In this document: piece after piece, positions 29,139-40,540 of the stretch
Numbering within the stretch: position 1 is the first letter of the stretch
Layout: each line of letters starts with the position of its first letter
Translations under genes and position numbers: made by a program
NCBI GenBank assembly: GCA_963693285.1
Contig: OY848925.1
Span: forward strand, 7,091,679-7,155,678
Direction of reading: 5' to 3'
Source: Xestospongia muta
Taxonomy: Eukaryota > Porifera > Demospongiae > Haplosclerida > Petrosiidae
Length of the DNA: 64,000 nt
The notes under the pieces: generated by a model
The model's database searches: none
Told to the model about the DNA's origin: nothing
The model's input: only the letters and a program-made list of their open reading frames with translations

Positions 29139-29594
29139 TTATTTCACAATAAATAATGGTAACTGGAGACCAACAATAGGAGCCAAACTGCTTAACCAAG
29201 TGAGGAGGTAGAAAGAGTCTTTGTTATTTTTCATCATGGATGCTGTGTGACAAGGATGAACGTAGAAATAAGGAGTTGATAAGAGAGGATGTTCAGTTTG
29301 AGTGATCATTGACCATTTGTTACTTTCGCTCACTGACAAATGAGGCCAGAGTTCTTTTAGTGATACTAACTCACCAGTTACTTTAGTCACTGAAAAATAC
29401 AGTGTAGGTACTGAGTAGGAGACATTATAAACTACATGATAATCACATAACCAATTCTGATCTAAAAAAGAAGATTTTTTGCATAGATACTTGACGTCAT
29501 CTATCTCTCTGAGGCTCCATCCATCTCTTGCTGGATTTGAAAGATCAAGAAACCGAAAAATATCCTTCAAAAATTCTTCATAAGATAACGTCAT
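29139..29594 (-). CDS. ATG10: ATG10, E2-like enzyme for ATG12 conjugation
   Basis: ATG10 is the E2-like enzyme that passes ATG12 to ATG5 in autophagosome formation. The frame is a single exon of 151 residues, opening MTLSYEEFLKDIFRFLDLS. Conserved family parts are visible: YHVVYNVSYSVPTLYFSVTK, LVSLKELWPHLS, ITQTEHPLLSTPYFYVHPCH and LLTWLSSLAPIVGLQLP. The cysteine in HPC is the expected catalytic residue and is present, with the neighbouring His typical of ATG10/ATG3. It is shorter than human ATG10 (about 220), mainly at the N-terminus. It is intronless, unlike its neighbours, but with no sign of decay. The ATG at 29592-29594 is the only start giving the full domain. Confidence 0.88.
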   Translation of the reverse strand: MTLSYEEFLKDIFRFLDLSNPARDGWSLREIDDVKYLCKKSSFLDQNWLCDYHVVYNVSYSVPTLYFSVTKVTGELVSLKELWPHLSVSESNKWSMITQTEHPLLSTPYFYVHPCHTASMMKNNKDSFYLLTWLSSLAPIVGLQLPLFIVK

Positions 29595-30078
29595 TTTGCT
29601 GTCGTCACACCCCCAATCTTATTAATAAACTCCACCCAATTTCAATGCTGTCATGATGCACTGCTTTCACAGTACACTTTACTACTGGCTGACTTTTTCC
29701 ATCTAGAAACATAATTCTTATCTGCTAATAGTTTTATGATGCCATTTTTACATTACTTACATGATAATGAAAAATGTAATAGCAGTTATAAATTATAGAT
29801 TTATCATATCTAAAACCTGTTTAACTGGTATTTTTAACATTGTACTTATAACTTATTATTAACCTGGCTTCTCTTGATGTACTATATTTTTACATTTCAA
29901 TTTTTTTAAAAAGCTTAAACTAAAGTTTTGCCACCACTTCTTATAAAATTAATACATAAAATTATGAATATCCATTTTTGTATTAACTAACTGCTATATA
30001 AACAGTGTTAGGTTACCCTCTATAATTAGTTAATCATAGCTGCAACAGGGTAAGTCAAGAGCTATTAGCTGGAGAATG
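29595..30078. other. Intergenic DNA, no gene seen
   Basis: AT-rich sequence with no convincing open frame, RNA gene or repeat on either strand. It separates the gene-dense part from the duplicated region. Confidence 0.5.
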
Positions 30079-30298
30079 TTATCCAAATATACTTGTCTGG
30101 AGCACTCGAGGAACTAAAGGAGCTGTTATAAATTTAGATTGAATTAACAACTCTTTGAGCATAGAAATCTCTTGCAGTAAAGCTAATTCTTTCTCACTAG
30201 CATAGGTCTCAGTCTGTATGCTGTCATCCAGTGGGCCACCATGATCAGCCTCACTACCAGAACAGCTCACTGTATCAATTTTTGTGATTTTATAGGGA
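30079..30298 (-). CDS. Orphan 3'-terminal exon of an unrecognised protein
   Basis: A frame entered through a TTTTTAAG acceptor at 30299-30300 reads KITKIDTVSCSGSEADHGGP, then LDDSIQTETYASEKELALLQ, a short helical stretch EISMLKELLIQSKF, and ends VLQTSIFG with a stop at 30079-30081. No family is recognised. It lies immediately beside the left edge of the duplicated block, so the rest of its gene may have been displaced by the rearrangement. Low confidence that it is still expressed. Confidence 0.3.
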
Positions 30299-30317
30299 CT
30301 TAAAAATAAAAATCCTT

Positions 30318-30500
30318 AATTGATCACTCTTCTTCATTATCTCTTGTTCCTTCGATGAAGGACAATACATAGGCTAAATATAAGCATAAAATAAACATAG
30401 TATATTAAAAGTACTCACCAAGGAATAGTCCGATTAGAAAGCGAGCTGCTGGTTCTGGGATACCTAACAGAAGAGACACACTCCCTTATAACGACATTAT
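30318..30500 (-). pseudogene. MBOAT-type acyltransferase exon fragment, copy A
   Basis: On the minus strand, LLLGIPEPAARFLIGLFLG is followed by a GTGAGT donor, a 45-bp intron and AYVLSFIEG..., which ends in a stop. The GIPEPA...LGxY segment resembles the N-terminus of LPCAT3/MBOAT-type lysophospholipid acyltransferases. The second exon diverges from copy B (40391 onward) at the duplication boundary, so this copy has lost the rest of the gene. Confidence 0.45.
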
Positions 30501-30559
30501 TTCATGAACGTTTGTGATTTTTAACTCTTTCTGAGTTGAATCATTAATTTTACTGAACT

Positions 30560-30880
30560 ATTATTCCGAGGAGAAATTAAAGGAGGATGACTATAACTGG
30601 AGGAATTATGGAAGAGGAATTAAAGTATTACAAATTAAAGGAGGATGAATTAAAGCAGGAACTAAAGGAGAAGAAATTGAAGTATGAGAAATTAAAGGTG
30701 AATTAATTAAAATAGAAATTAAAAGATGAATTTAAATATAAATTAATGGAAAAAATTAAAATAGAAGAAATTAAAGGAAGAATTTAAGAAGAAAATAAAT
30801 CACGAATTAATGGAGGGGAAAATAAAGTAAGAGAAATTAAAAAAGGATGAATTACAGCAGCAATTAAAGGAGAAATTTAT
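30560..30880 (+). repeat. GA-rich polypurine tandem repeat, copy A
   Basis: Degenerate repeats of GAATTAAAGGAGGA / GAAATTAAAG on the + strand, a nearly pure purine strand broken mainly by TT pairs. The same tract is at 40620-40930. Confidence 0.8.
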
Positions 30881-30889
30881 ATAAAGTTA

Positions 30890-31876
30890 CCTCCTGTTAA
30901 AGTAGGTCCTCTAGTTACTGGTACTCCACCTTTATTATCCCAGATAGTGCAAGTTGTTAGTATTGTATAACCAATGGAATAATTATATAATGTTACAGGG
31001 ATGGTATTTGACCTCCACATGACTTTTCCACAAAAAATATGGTCAAATCCGTGATGAATTACAAACTAGAGATATAGTTTTGTTTTCGGGAGCTACAAGT
31101 TCAGAACACTTATCAAAATATTTGATGGAGCTATTTTTTTATGTGTTAGTTTGATAAGTATAATAGGATATAATATAACAACATATGAAATGTGGTAGGT
31201 ATTACAACATCAATATTCCAGTTATGTTATGGTTTGAGAATCTAGTACTAATAAAGCAGGACTTGTTGATGTTGATACAGGAACTGTCTGAAGAGGTATA
31301 GAACTTTTCCCACTCAGGAATAAAATTTTCTCTGGCTGGTATAATTGTGTTGGTATTCAACAATTAACTGGACTAACTGATGAGCAATGGGAGACATTAT
31401 ATGAGACAATGTTAAAAGTTAGCTATGAAAGTAATGTATTGTCATTTGTATTAAAACGTTTCAAGGCAGACCTTTTTGAAAAGAAGCAGTTAGATTTGAT
31501 TATGTCTGCTGTTGATTTTGATGACAAATACTTGGATTTTCTCAGGAGCCATGAAGAAGATTTGAGTTCTATATTTTGTAGTGAACTTGTTGCTCATGTA
31601 TATCAAGAACTTAATCTCATTGGTGGGAACAGTACTTGTAATACTTTATTATATTATTTTCTTCTAGGTAAAACCAGGCTCTCCAGTGAGTATACTCCAG
31701 ATAGTTTTGGTAGTCATTGTCCTTTGATATTAAACTATGGACAGTTGGAACCAGAGGTTTATATTGATGTGAAGTTGGATTTTGAGAAGGATGTTTTCCG
31801 ACAAAACAGTATCTCTGCTACAGAAGCTAATAAATTGTTCGATAATTCAGTGATATTTGTTGTTAGTACTTTATAG
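30890..31876 (+). pseudogene. YiiX/C92-like permuted-papain amidase pseudogene, copy A
   Basis: Recognisable pieces, in order: YGQIRDELQTRDIVLFSGAT, then after a frame break GLVDVDTGTV, an in-frame TGA, RGIELF..RNKIFSGWYN, GIQQLTGLTDEQWETLYETM, and an open stretch to 31876 containing DLSSIFCSELVAHVYQELNL and SEYTPDSFG. The GDIxLFSG opening, FCSELVA nucleophile block and YTPxDF are marks of the NlpC/P60-related YiiX (C92) amidases, known from bacteria, large viruses and eukaryotes. Breaks: frameshift in the ATSS-EH region (31100), the TGA at about 31288, and loss of the SHVG histidine (copy B reads SYVG). The TGA is shared by copy B, so the gene was already dead, or read differently, before duplication. 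The last exon after 31400 is still open. Confidence 0.55.
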
Positions 31877-33755
31877 TTACAAAATAACTAAATGCTTTTT
31901 TACATTTATTATTAAATAACAATTGTCTGTACAGGATAGAGGCTGGCTTAAGGTAGTGATCATATTACCATTGGAATGTTGTGGTTTACAAGTGTTAGAG
32001 TAATGTGTAAATTATATCAGCCATTGCATAGATGTGCTGCTATAAAGTCAATTAAAGACTAATACTGAGAATTACAATTATGATGAGACCAAACTGGAAA
32101 GTTGAGGTTTTCTGTAAATATGTTAAGTTTTATGGTTTATTAAGGTTTAGGGTTATCTATAACAAAACAGATTATCTAGTGTTAGCTACAAACTGTACTC
32201 ACCTTGTTTCTTATCTCAACCTCATTTTGAGAAGAATATCATTCTCATTTATACAGTCAATACAATAGTCTTGTGTGGCCAATATCTTACACTAAGTAGG
32301 TTTGAAAATGTAAACTATTATTAGTAAAATTAGCAGCATTGTTCAATATTGTAGTAACATAGAGAGTGTGTCCATTATTAAAGGATATTGTATGTGAGTT
32401 CTGTGATTCAAATCTTCAAAATATCCTCAGCAGTTTCACTCACTTTTCTTAAGAATATCGAGTGTAGTCTGCATATATAGGTGTAGAGGAGTTAAAGTGC
32501 ACACTTTCTTAGATTTTGATGTAGATTTTGTGGAGCTGTCAACATTTTTGGGGATTAAGATCGATGCACGAAACATCTCAAATAATTACAGCTATCAGAA
32601 AGTTGTCACTGCATCTATCTGCTTTTTATAGTACCTTTCCCATCAGAAATAAAAATATAGTCAATATTGGAATTCAGAAGGGGAGCAAACAAATAGATGT
32701 GACTAGTTGGATTACTTTGACAGAGCTCAATGAAGCTCATAATGCATATTCTAGAATGTATTCCCATACTGTAAGTAGTATATAGTACCTAATATGATAC
32801 ATATATGTAACATCACACACACATAGTATATTAACACAATTGATTGTCTGGTACAATATTGGACACTCCTTAGGAGGAGCAGAGGTGGTCTGTTATGTAT
32901 ATTTACAATGCAATGTAGTTTGATCTTGTGTATCATGTAGCCAGATTGGCTTTGACCTCATGTAATAACAAGAATTGTGTATGCATTGTAGATATGATTC
33001 AGCACATAGATGATTTAATAGAGTATTCACTAGTTTTATAAATCTTATTGCATCAGCACATGATAGAGGAATCTGTGTTTTTAATAATTCTGTAACAGTT
33101 TCTTTAATAGTTTAATATACATTTTGTAAGTTAGCTATATGTATATACAAATAAATATAGATACATGTCATGTATATAAATTACTATAATAAGAGTTTGT
33201 ATAGAATGGCCTACCATGTTACTATGGTGACATAGTTTATGATGACATGATTAGGATACAAGTTACCTTCTCATTTCAGTCAGATCCACCTTGAATGTAA
33301 AGTAGATTTGATTATATTAGAGTACTCATTGTTTGTACTCGCAAATAGATGACATAAATGTACCTCTAACCTTTTATTCTACCTGTATATATTATGTACA
33401 TGTAAAAGAATAGATCTTTTTAGTTTTTTGCAGACTAGCAAGCAAAGTCTGCAATAAATTCTGTATGCTCTATTTATTATAAAGTTACTTACTTGTTTGC
33501 AGCTGCTAAATAACTCACTGGAGATCATTTAAGTAGATTATAGTTTTCTTAAGTGACCACACATCATCTGATAAGTGTTTTTTCAAGTGGTTACTATAGA
33601 CATTTGGCTCGTTTTTGGACCTCAAAGTTTTCACTTCAATTCAGGTGAGAATTTTAATTATATGATATTACATAAGTGTGAATATTGTAAAAGAACAAAA
33701 ACTAAATTAAAAGTGGTAGAATATAAACATCAATCTACTTTAAAGTAAAATAAAC

Positions 33756-34168
33756 ATGGCAAAAAGACCTAGGATTTTGACAGCAGAGGATGTAATCTAT
33801 GAGCTCGATGGAGATGACTATTTCCTTGAACTAGATGATCCTCAAGAGCCAGTTATGCCTGGAAGTGATGATGATTTCAGTGATTTGGAAGATATTAATG
33901 AGGATGATGAAGAAGGTAATTATATTCATATCAACAATAAAGTGATATCTGTGGTTAGTATCTACCAGTATAGCAACTTTTTTTTCTTATTTTTTTAGAA
34001 AATCCATACCATAGCTCTATCTTACATCCATCTATCTCAGTTTGCAACCACACATCACAGCAACCAAACAATTGTTCATCACTATCCTCTACTATACAAA
34101 CATCTCAATCATTAATACTTCCTCTAATTCAATCAACTATTGTTCAAACATCAACCTTTATTAATTAA
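33756..34168 (+). CDS. Two-exon acidic 109-residue ORF, copy A (possibly a transposase-derived N-terminus)
   Basis: Exon 1 (33756-33915) opens MAKRPRILTAEDVIYELDGD and ends in an acidic run (SDDDFSDLEDINEDDEE); exon 2 (33999-34168) adds a Ser/Gln/Thr-rich tail ending QTSTFIN. The 83-bp intron has GTAATT and TTTTTTAG ends, and the total of 330 nt is in frame. Basic start, ILTAEDVI and acidic DDD..LED pattern recall the N-terminal part of piggyBac-type transposase-derived proteins, but no catalytic domain follows; that identity is a guess. Copy B (43813-44225) is also open. Confidence 0.4.
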
Positions 34169-35180
34169 CGGAATTGCGCATTGCGCGTAATATTGTACTT
34201 GAGACGTAAGAGAAAGTAACGTGTTTTGTATTTCACTAGTTGGCTAGCCTTCTAACGCGCTACAGCAGCCAGTGAAACTACTCAACGAGGGTTTAGAAGT
34301 GTTCCTGCTATCTTTGCAAACAGTTTTAAGGTAAATGAGTGAGTTTTGTAAGCGTGTTGTGACATCTTTAGCGTACAAACATTAGTATGCAAATATAATT
34401 TCGTTGTTGTATACTTATGTATAACGAGTATGTGTTAGTAGATGTTGATCATATTTGCTATATTATAGCTTGTATTAATGATGATAAAGTAAGATAACGT
34501 TCAAATGATGTTTATAAGGTTGTAAAGCAAATTTACTATTTGTCTTATGATAAAGTAGGAATCAATCTCTTTCTAGCTTCCAAGTGTGGTATAAATACTT
34601 TTTGCATTCCTAACATCTCCAGTAGGTGTATGTAAACTGTCTTCTTTTATTGTAAGACAGGTTATATTTACTCCATGTTCCTTCATCTGATAGTGTGACA
34701 TTACTTGATAATGAACTTGAGGGACTGAAAAAGATAGCAAGACTTGTAACTGTTTTAATTGCTGATAACTTTGTCCTAACTTTGAGGAAAGACATAGCAA
34801 TTCTTTCTGAAGGTATGTATGTGATATAATATATGCATTTGCTATAGCAAAATCTACTAGATGTTTACAACACACTGATATAGATTTTCATTTCTTAGCC
34901 AGAGACAATAGATTATGATCAACACTTCTCATGTACATGCTTTGCTCTATTATGTTAAAAGGACATGTTTTTTAAAATTGTCCTTTTGTCTTTGCAAGAA
35001 GCAGTATAGTTTTTTTTCAACAATTATGTGTATAACTTCCATCACAACATTACCACCTAATCCCATTTCATTACATGAGTAATCAACGTTAAAGTGTTAT
35101 AAAATTTACTGCTCTTAAATGTTGAATAATTAAAAGAAAGAAAATCCCCAAACTTGATCAGTAAATTAACACGTGTAAAT

Positions 35181-35260
35181 TGTAGTATACTGACGTAGAG
35201 TACCTACCTACTCAGTATACTACAACTCAGACCTGTAGTATACTGAATCAGTATACTATG
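35181..35260. repeat. Cluster of four alternating TGTAGTATACTGA sites, copy A
   Basis: Four copies of the palindromic core AGTATACT with extended arms alternate in orientation: TGTAGTATACTGA at 35181, TCAGTATACTACA at 35212, TGTAGTATACTGA at 35234 and TCAGTATACTATG at 35248. They form two inverted pairs in 80 bp. Copy B keeps them at 45589-45668 with one core mutated. Confidence 0.7.
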
Positions 35261-35636
35261 AAAGTACGAATCACATGAATACATACAGGTTGCTGCCATA
35301 ATGTTAAACTACACATTGCAGCTGCAAGAATCAAAGAAAGGATTGAGGTCTCTCATTCTACCTTACAAGGTTGATATGTTTTTAATTCACAGGTATTAAT
35401 GGAGTAGAACGTAATTATAGTTAGGTTTATATTCTAATTCCTGGATAATGAAGAATATGTAAGAATGTTTTATACTAATTTAATCTTGTGTTTTCTCACT
35501 GTGTATCAGGATTGTAATGAGTTTGTAAAACTGGTTAGCCAAATGTCTGTGTCAGTAGGAACAGCCTGACGTCTAAACATATTTGTAAGAATCCATTTTA
35601 TTTAATATTGTTCTATTCTTTGTCAATATGTATCAC

Positions 35637-35870
35637 AGACTACAGTAAGACTACAGATGAGAGGTTAGTCAAACATGATGTGTACTCTTTATTTGTCAGT
35701 AAGAATAGGTTTGTGTTTTATAGCAGTACTTTATTACATAAGTGTGTCTCCTATTACCTTGATACAAGGTATACATATAAATTCTGTATTAATTTGTGTA
35801 TTAATCAAGAAGTATTTAAGTGCAGACTGATAGTAACAAGAGCTTTCAATAAAGCGAATGATTTACAGGT
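35637..35870 (+). other. Exon-like open stretch conserved in both duplicate copies (A)
   Basis: Between a CACAG acceptor and a GTAAGA donor the frame reads TDYSKTTDERLVKHDVYSLF, FYSSTLLHKCVSYYLDTRYT, ending NKANDLQ. The same exon is open in copy B (46044-46277). It has no ATG of its own and no recognised domain; it may be an internal exon of a lost gene. Confidence 0.3.
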
Positions 35871-36484
35871 AAGACTCTTGTCAACTCATTATTGTTGTGT
35901 TGTCTCTTTCTTTATAGAATTATATGCTAGTCCTATCTGTTGGATAACAATGAAAGGTTACCAAATATTGATTAGTTATAAGCAGCTTTATACAATATAA
36001 TAGATACCAGATCACTTCCAGAGTCTTTGGTGTTATGAGTGCTGCTATCAGATATAACATGGTAACATAATGTAGAAACACACTCAATAATATTCAGTGA
36101 TGATGTGATTTATTATTCTATGGGGAGTTTTGCTTTGTGTCTGTGTTAACTAGTGAAACAATCTGGACATTTTGTTATATTTGTGTAATGATTACTAAAG
36201 GTACATATAGTTTATGCTGTTAGTAAAATTGAAATAACACTGTATAACATAATATCGTGTTTGTTTTATCTTTTGAGTCACGTACACACACATACAGGTT
36301 AACGACTTCATAAAGTGTAAGTTTCATATTTGTTAACAAGACTGTAAATAATACTTTGGTAATTTTGTTATGTGATATGATACTGCTAAATATACAACTG
36401 TCCAATGTACCACTCTCAAATGATATACTGTCAATATTATTGTAATGTAATGTTAGCCTATATTACATAATTATTCTCTATTCT

Positions 36485-36935
36485 TTTTTATATAGCATCA
36501 TTGGAGTGTTGTCGTAAGTTCAGAGGTAACAATAATGTATGCTATATTTTATAATTTTTATTATATACTATTTCATATTTTTTCTTCTTTTCTCATTTTT
36601 CTCTACAGATCTTTAGGTAGGTCGGTGCTTCAAGACACTTATTTATCTCTCCTTCTGACGCTCTAAGTTAGTAATGTATATTATATTAACTTAAGAGTTT
36701 ATAACACATTAATATTTTTTTATTTTTCTTTCTTTCTATAGCGTCATTGGAGTGCAGGATCTAGTTGGTTGTCGTAAGTTCAGAGGTAACAATAATGTAT
36801 GCTATATTTTATAATTTTTATTATAACTATTTCCTATATTTTCTTTTTTTCTCATCTTTTTTTCACCAGATCTTTAGGTTGGAGGTCGCTGCCTCAAGAC
36901 ACATTCAATTATCTCTACATTGAGGGTGTAAGTTC
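36485..36935 (+). repeat. Splice-flanked repeat units, unexpanded copy A
   Basis: Two units of GTAAGTTCAGAGGTAACAAT..T-rich..CTACAG/CCAGATCTTTAGG followed by exon-like RLEVAASRH-type sequence. They match the expanded array at 46900-49030, but here without the 23-bp minisatellite, showing that the array in copy B grew later. Confidence 0.7.
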
Positions 36936-37255
36936 ATTAGTACTTTATACAAGGTCATAAAATGTAGTTGTTGGTAGTATATCATTTGAGAGTGGTACAT
37001 TCGACAGTTGTAAATTTGGTAGAGTGTATTTGTAATTAAAGTAATATACAATTATATCCTCTAGAGCAAGGGACAAAGGTGCAGTATATGATCCTGGAGA
37101 AGGCTGAGGAAGTCACAAGCAATAATTAGTTATCTTGTTTCCACCCCCATACATCCCAAGGCTATTTTGGGTTAAGCTAGAAAATATGAGGTGTGGTCAA
37201 AATAAGCCAAACCCAATGTTAGTAGGCGTGTCTGTCTACTGAAGCCTGATAAGTA

Positions 37256-37930
37256 GGCGTTGTTTTTTGTTGTTGTTTTTAAATTTTTTTAATTACAATA
37301 TTACATTCTTCATTGGAAAAATTAGATTACAAATTAACAGTGTTAATTTATTTAATCAAACTGAGAAAAGTTGATAAGTTGTTTCAGGTTAAGAGTGTAT
37401 GTTACAGAAATAAACATAGATATCAGGTCATCATTTTTAGAACCTATATGTAGTATGTAGTAGATGATTAGTTTGAAACAAAGAATCATTTCACATATTT
37501 TGATGAAACTTTGGCTATTAGCTGCCACAATACTTCTTGAGCCCTTAAATAAGAAGCAGAGATTTACATACAAACAGCTATTTTTAGATATTGAAGAAAA
37601 TCTGTTAATTTACTGTTACTTGACATGTATCAATATTGTGTCCTTTACTTTTCTAATAGAAACAGCTGACACGTGTACAAAATGTGGCTCATTTGCAACA
37701 GGCTAAAGAAGATAGACAATAAAGAGTTGACTGTCATTTTGTAGGATTTGTTGATTAAATCTATTTTAAGGTTTTTCCATTCACAATATAATGTAATGTA
37801 CACTAAATATGTACTCCTGATAATCAACTTACTAAACACTTTTTGGAATAGTGAACTTGTACTGTAGTATAGGTTGACTTATAAAACTGTTGATAAATGT
37901 ATAAAGAAGTGTCTTCTGATCCTAACAGAT
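37256..37930. other. Unique spacer, no gene seen
   Basis: AT-rich DNA between the right edge of duplicate A and the COP1-like remnant. Two open frames of 73 to 80 residues overlap on opposite strands, lack relatives and are probably chance. Confidence 0.4.
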
Positions 37931-39780
37931 CAGAGAGTGATGTGTATCATATATAAACAAAAACTAACTCCTTACTGCAACTAATATATTCATTTTTCAC
38001 AGACAGTCCCACAAACTTTGTACAATTGGGGTGTTCTTTGTTAGTCCTTAGACAGGTCCTTGTCTCCACAGACCAGAGTTTAAGTTCACCATCTGTTGAG
38101 CTATGAAAAGTATAGTTGATTCACCCACTCAGCTAGCTAGCCATGTTTACAGTAATAGTTTACGCTGAGACTAACTCATTATCATTAAAGTACTACATAT
38201 AGATAATGGCCTTTTTATGACCTCTCAATGACAATACAGGCTTTGCAAACATTCTTATATCCATCAACCTAATTATACAATCTGCAGCAATGATATACAA
38301 CATTGTTGATTGCATTTAAAGCTACTATGACAATAGTATAAACTAAGCTATTTTCTAATGGACAGTTACGTAGCACATCTATTCTCTTACCAGTACTACC
38401 ATAAGCCAGATGATATCTATTATTAGGTTGAAATCTCACACTAGAGATAATATCTTGTGAAGAGACTAAGCACTGGTTTAATGTTAAATGCCACAGTTTA
38501 GAGAACAGTCACTGGTCCCAGAAGCCAAGAGAAATGAGTCATATTTGTTATAGTGAACAGACCTCTTCTATGACGCTACTAAATAGTAGAATGAGACACT
38601 CAATATTGTAATATATCAGATCCTCGTTTCTTTGGATTGAGGAAGCACTGACTATAAGAGGTTAGTATTGTCATGTCTTTCATTGCTGTGAGTAATACTA
38701 ACACTTAAGCCCCAGAAGAGAATGGACACAAATTATACTGACCTGATATGTGTGGATAGATTTGTTATGGTGAGTATTGCAGATTGATAATGTACTATCA
38801 AAATCACTAGCTGTTAATTATACAATATTAAACCAACAGCAGTCTCACCTTAATTCTTTTAGCATAACTCCAACAGCAAATTAAGAACTCACCATCTCTA
38901 TCAAATTCAATAGTAGATACAATACTGCTATTTCCGATAGGTGTGTCACCATAATATAATGTAGAAAATTCTTGAAATGTTGAGTATTTAGTAACATCAG
39001 TCAGTATGTCACAAAATAAAGATGCGGAGGATAGGAGGAAGCTATGTTTTGAGTTGACGGATCATGTTGACCCACTGTATAGTAATATGCAACAATAAAC
39101 TATAACTCATACAGTAACTATGTTATGCTAACCAAAATATAATTGTTCTTGTTACTGTTACATGAAGTATACTCACAGATATTAGGTGAGTTGGAGAGAG
39201 AGTAATAACATTGCAATAACTCATCAAAATTACCGTTAAGACAGTGCTTTCTTTTAGATAACTGAGACTATAAAAGAAAGGTATTGATACTTACGTGCAA
39301 AAGGTTAAGACACAAAATTATTAACCAAGTTATTATCATTAGCAAGTTTAATCAAAGGCATATTGTTCCCTCTTCTGAAAGTGTGACATTATCAGATTCA
39401 GTTTCCAGAGTCTGGGCCTCAATGTCTTTGTCTATTAATTGTAACTCTTTATTAACTTCTTATAATTGCTGCAAACCACAACAAAAAACGCCAAATTGAA
39501 AAAGTAGCATATTAACTCAATTTATGTACGTGAAGTTTCCTTTTCTTAGCTTTGGTCAAAAATTCAGTATATATCTTCTTAGATATTATTGCCTGCTCCT
39601 AAACAAAAGTAGTTTGTCTTAAAAATATAGCATGTGTAGTTTGTCATAGCATGTACTTAATACAATACACAGTGTAATTATTGAAACATAATTCTATATT
39701 ACCTTCTTAACTGCCATATGTTGAGAAGCAACAATAGAGTTCTCCTTCCCTACAGAAATATTTATAAAACTTTGTAAATT
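37930..39780 (-). pseudogene. COP1-type (RFWD2) coiled-coil/WD40 pseudogene
   Basis: Reading the minus strand from 39780: KKEQAIISKKIYTEFLTKAK and KELQLIDKDIEAQ match the COP1 coiled coil before the WD40 domain; then SSIVSTIEFDRDGEFL (39015-38850), ASSDFDSTLSICN, VHYNKYDSFLLASGTSD, SSVRFQPNNRYHLAYGST, LSLRGHKKAIIY, STDGELKLWSVETRTCLR and TKFVGLSVKNEYISC follow COP1 repeat by repeat. COP1 is an E3 ubiquitin ligase. Decay: an in-frame TAG at 38193-38195 inside the GHKKA repeat, a one-base deletion after TSDCSL near 38500, missing WD40 segments, and no RING finger upstream. Several splice borders are still good, so the loss is fairly recent. An expressed truncated gene is less likely. Confidence 0.65.
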
Positions 39781-39880
39781 ATAACTAACATAAGAAATTT
39801 GGGACAACAAATTCATCTTGAGACGAAATTAAAAAGTTCATATCATCAATTATAAATAATTCGTTAAAATTAATAATTAT

Positions 39881-39936
39881 TAATCATGTATATATATATA
39901 TATATAATTATATATATATATATATATCAATTATAT
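39881..39936. repeat. (AT)n low-complexity run
   Basis: Two TA runs flank a central AATTA, making an imperfect AT palindrome of about 55 bp between the COP1 and MBOAT remnants. Confidence 0.85.
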
Positions 39937-40129
39937 AAAAACTCTTTAGCGTACATCTCATTTAATCCTTAGATAAAGTATATACTACTTCGTGTCATTA
40001 ACTTGTATCATAATTCAGAAAGGTTGATACGTCTTGAGAACTAGTAAAGATATACTGACTTTTTGCAGACATTTAATGTACATTTATATAACTCATACCA
40101 TTGTGACAGTCCATGTTAGAAGTAAAGAT

Positions 40130-40540
40130 TACTTAGTACCACCAAAAAGAGAGAGGAGACTATAAACAGTGACAATGTCTACTGCTGAGTGCCATATAGT
40201 GATATCTTCATAATAACCACATACAATGAACACAACAATATATGAACTTACCAAAAACATGGTACATTAATCCAATGCCACTTATACTAGAGAAAATCCT
40301 CTAAAATGTAATATAGTAATATAAACAAACTATGAAAAGTTAAGAACATCTGAATCCATACAGATTGTACAGATATCAATGGACGATAGATGAAAGACAA
40401 TACATAGGCTAAATATAAGCATAAAATAAACATAGTATATTAAAAGTACTCACCAAGGAATAGTCCGATTAGAAAGGGAGCTGCTGGTTCTGGGATGCCT
40501 AACAGAAGAGACACACTCCCTTCTACCGATATGTTATTTC
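40130..40540 (-). pseudogene. MBOAT-type lysophospholipid acyltransferase remnant (N-terminal exons)
   Basis: Minus-strand pieces in order: VSLLLGIPEPAAPFLIGLFL at the right, AYVLSFIYR after a 45-bp intron, RIFSSISGIGLMYHVFG (about 40260-40312), then DITIWHSAVDIVTVYSLLSL (about 40150-40225). These track the first helices of LPCAT3-like MBOAT acyltransferases, which re-acylate lysophospholipids in the ER. The later catalytic part with the essential His was not found, and stops follow GGTK. Only the first exon lies inside the duplicated block; the rest is outside it, so this is the parental arrangement and copy A at 30318 is the derived one. Confidence 0.5.

Larger units (their letters stand above)
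30355..37255. repeat. Segmental duplication, copy A (~6.9 kb)
   Basis: The block is collinear with 40391-49385. Anchors with matching order: the MBOAT exon, GA-rich tract, YiiX-like pseudogene, acidic two-exon ORF (33756 versus 43813), TAGTATACT cluster, 130-residue open frame (35608 versus 46015) and terminal splice-like repeat. Identity by eye is high but with many single-base differences and small indels. Offset grows from about 10.04 to 10.4 kb through an indel of about 350 bp, then further through repeat expansion. A GC-richer motif, TTGCGCATTGCGCG, follows the acidic ORF at about 34174. No other intact gene is seen in the block. Confidence 0.9.

Noticed and set aside
29139..29594. ATG10 as a processed pseudogene because it is intronless and short
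   Set aside because: All conserved motifs, including the catalytic HPC, are intact and the frame is uninterrupted.
31270..31300. TGA in the YiiX-like remnant as a selenocysteine codon
   Set aside because: No SECIS-like hairpin was noted and independent frameshifts exist in both copies, so pseudogene decay is simpler.
37352..37706. Overlapping 73- and 80-residue frames on both strands
   Set aside because: No start context, splice support or recognisable domain; expected by chance in AT-rich DNA.
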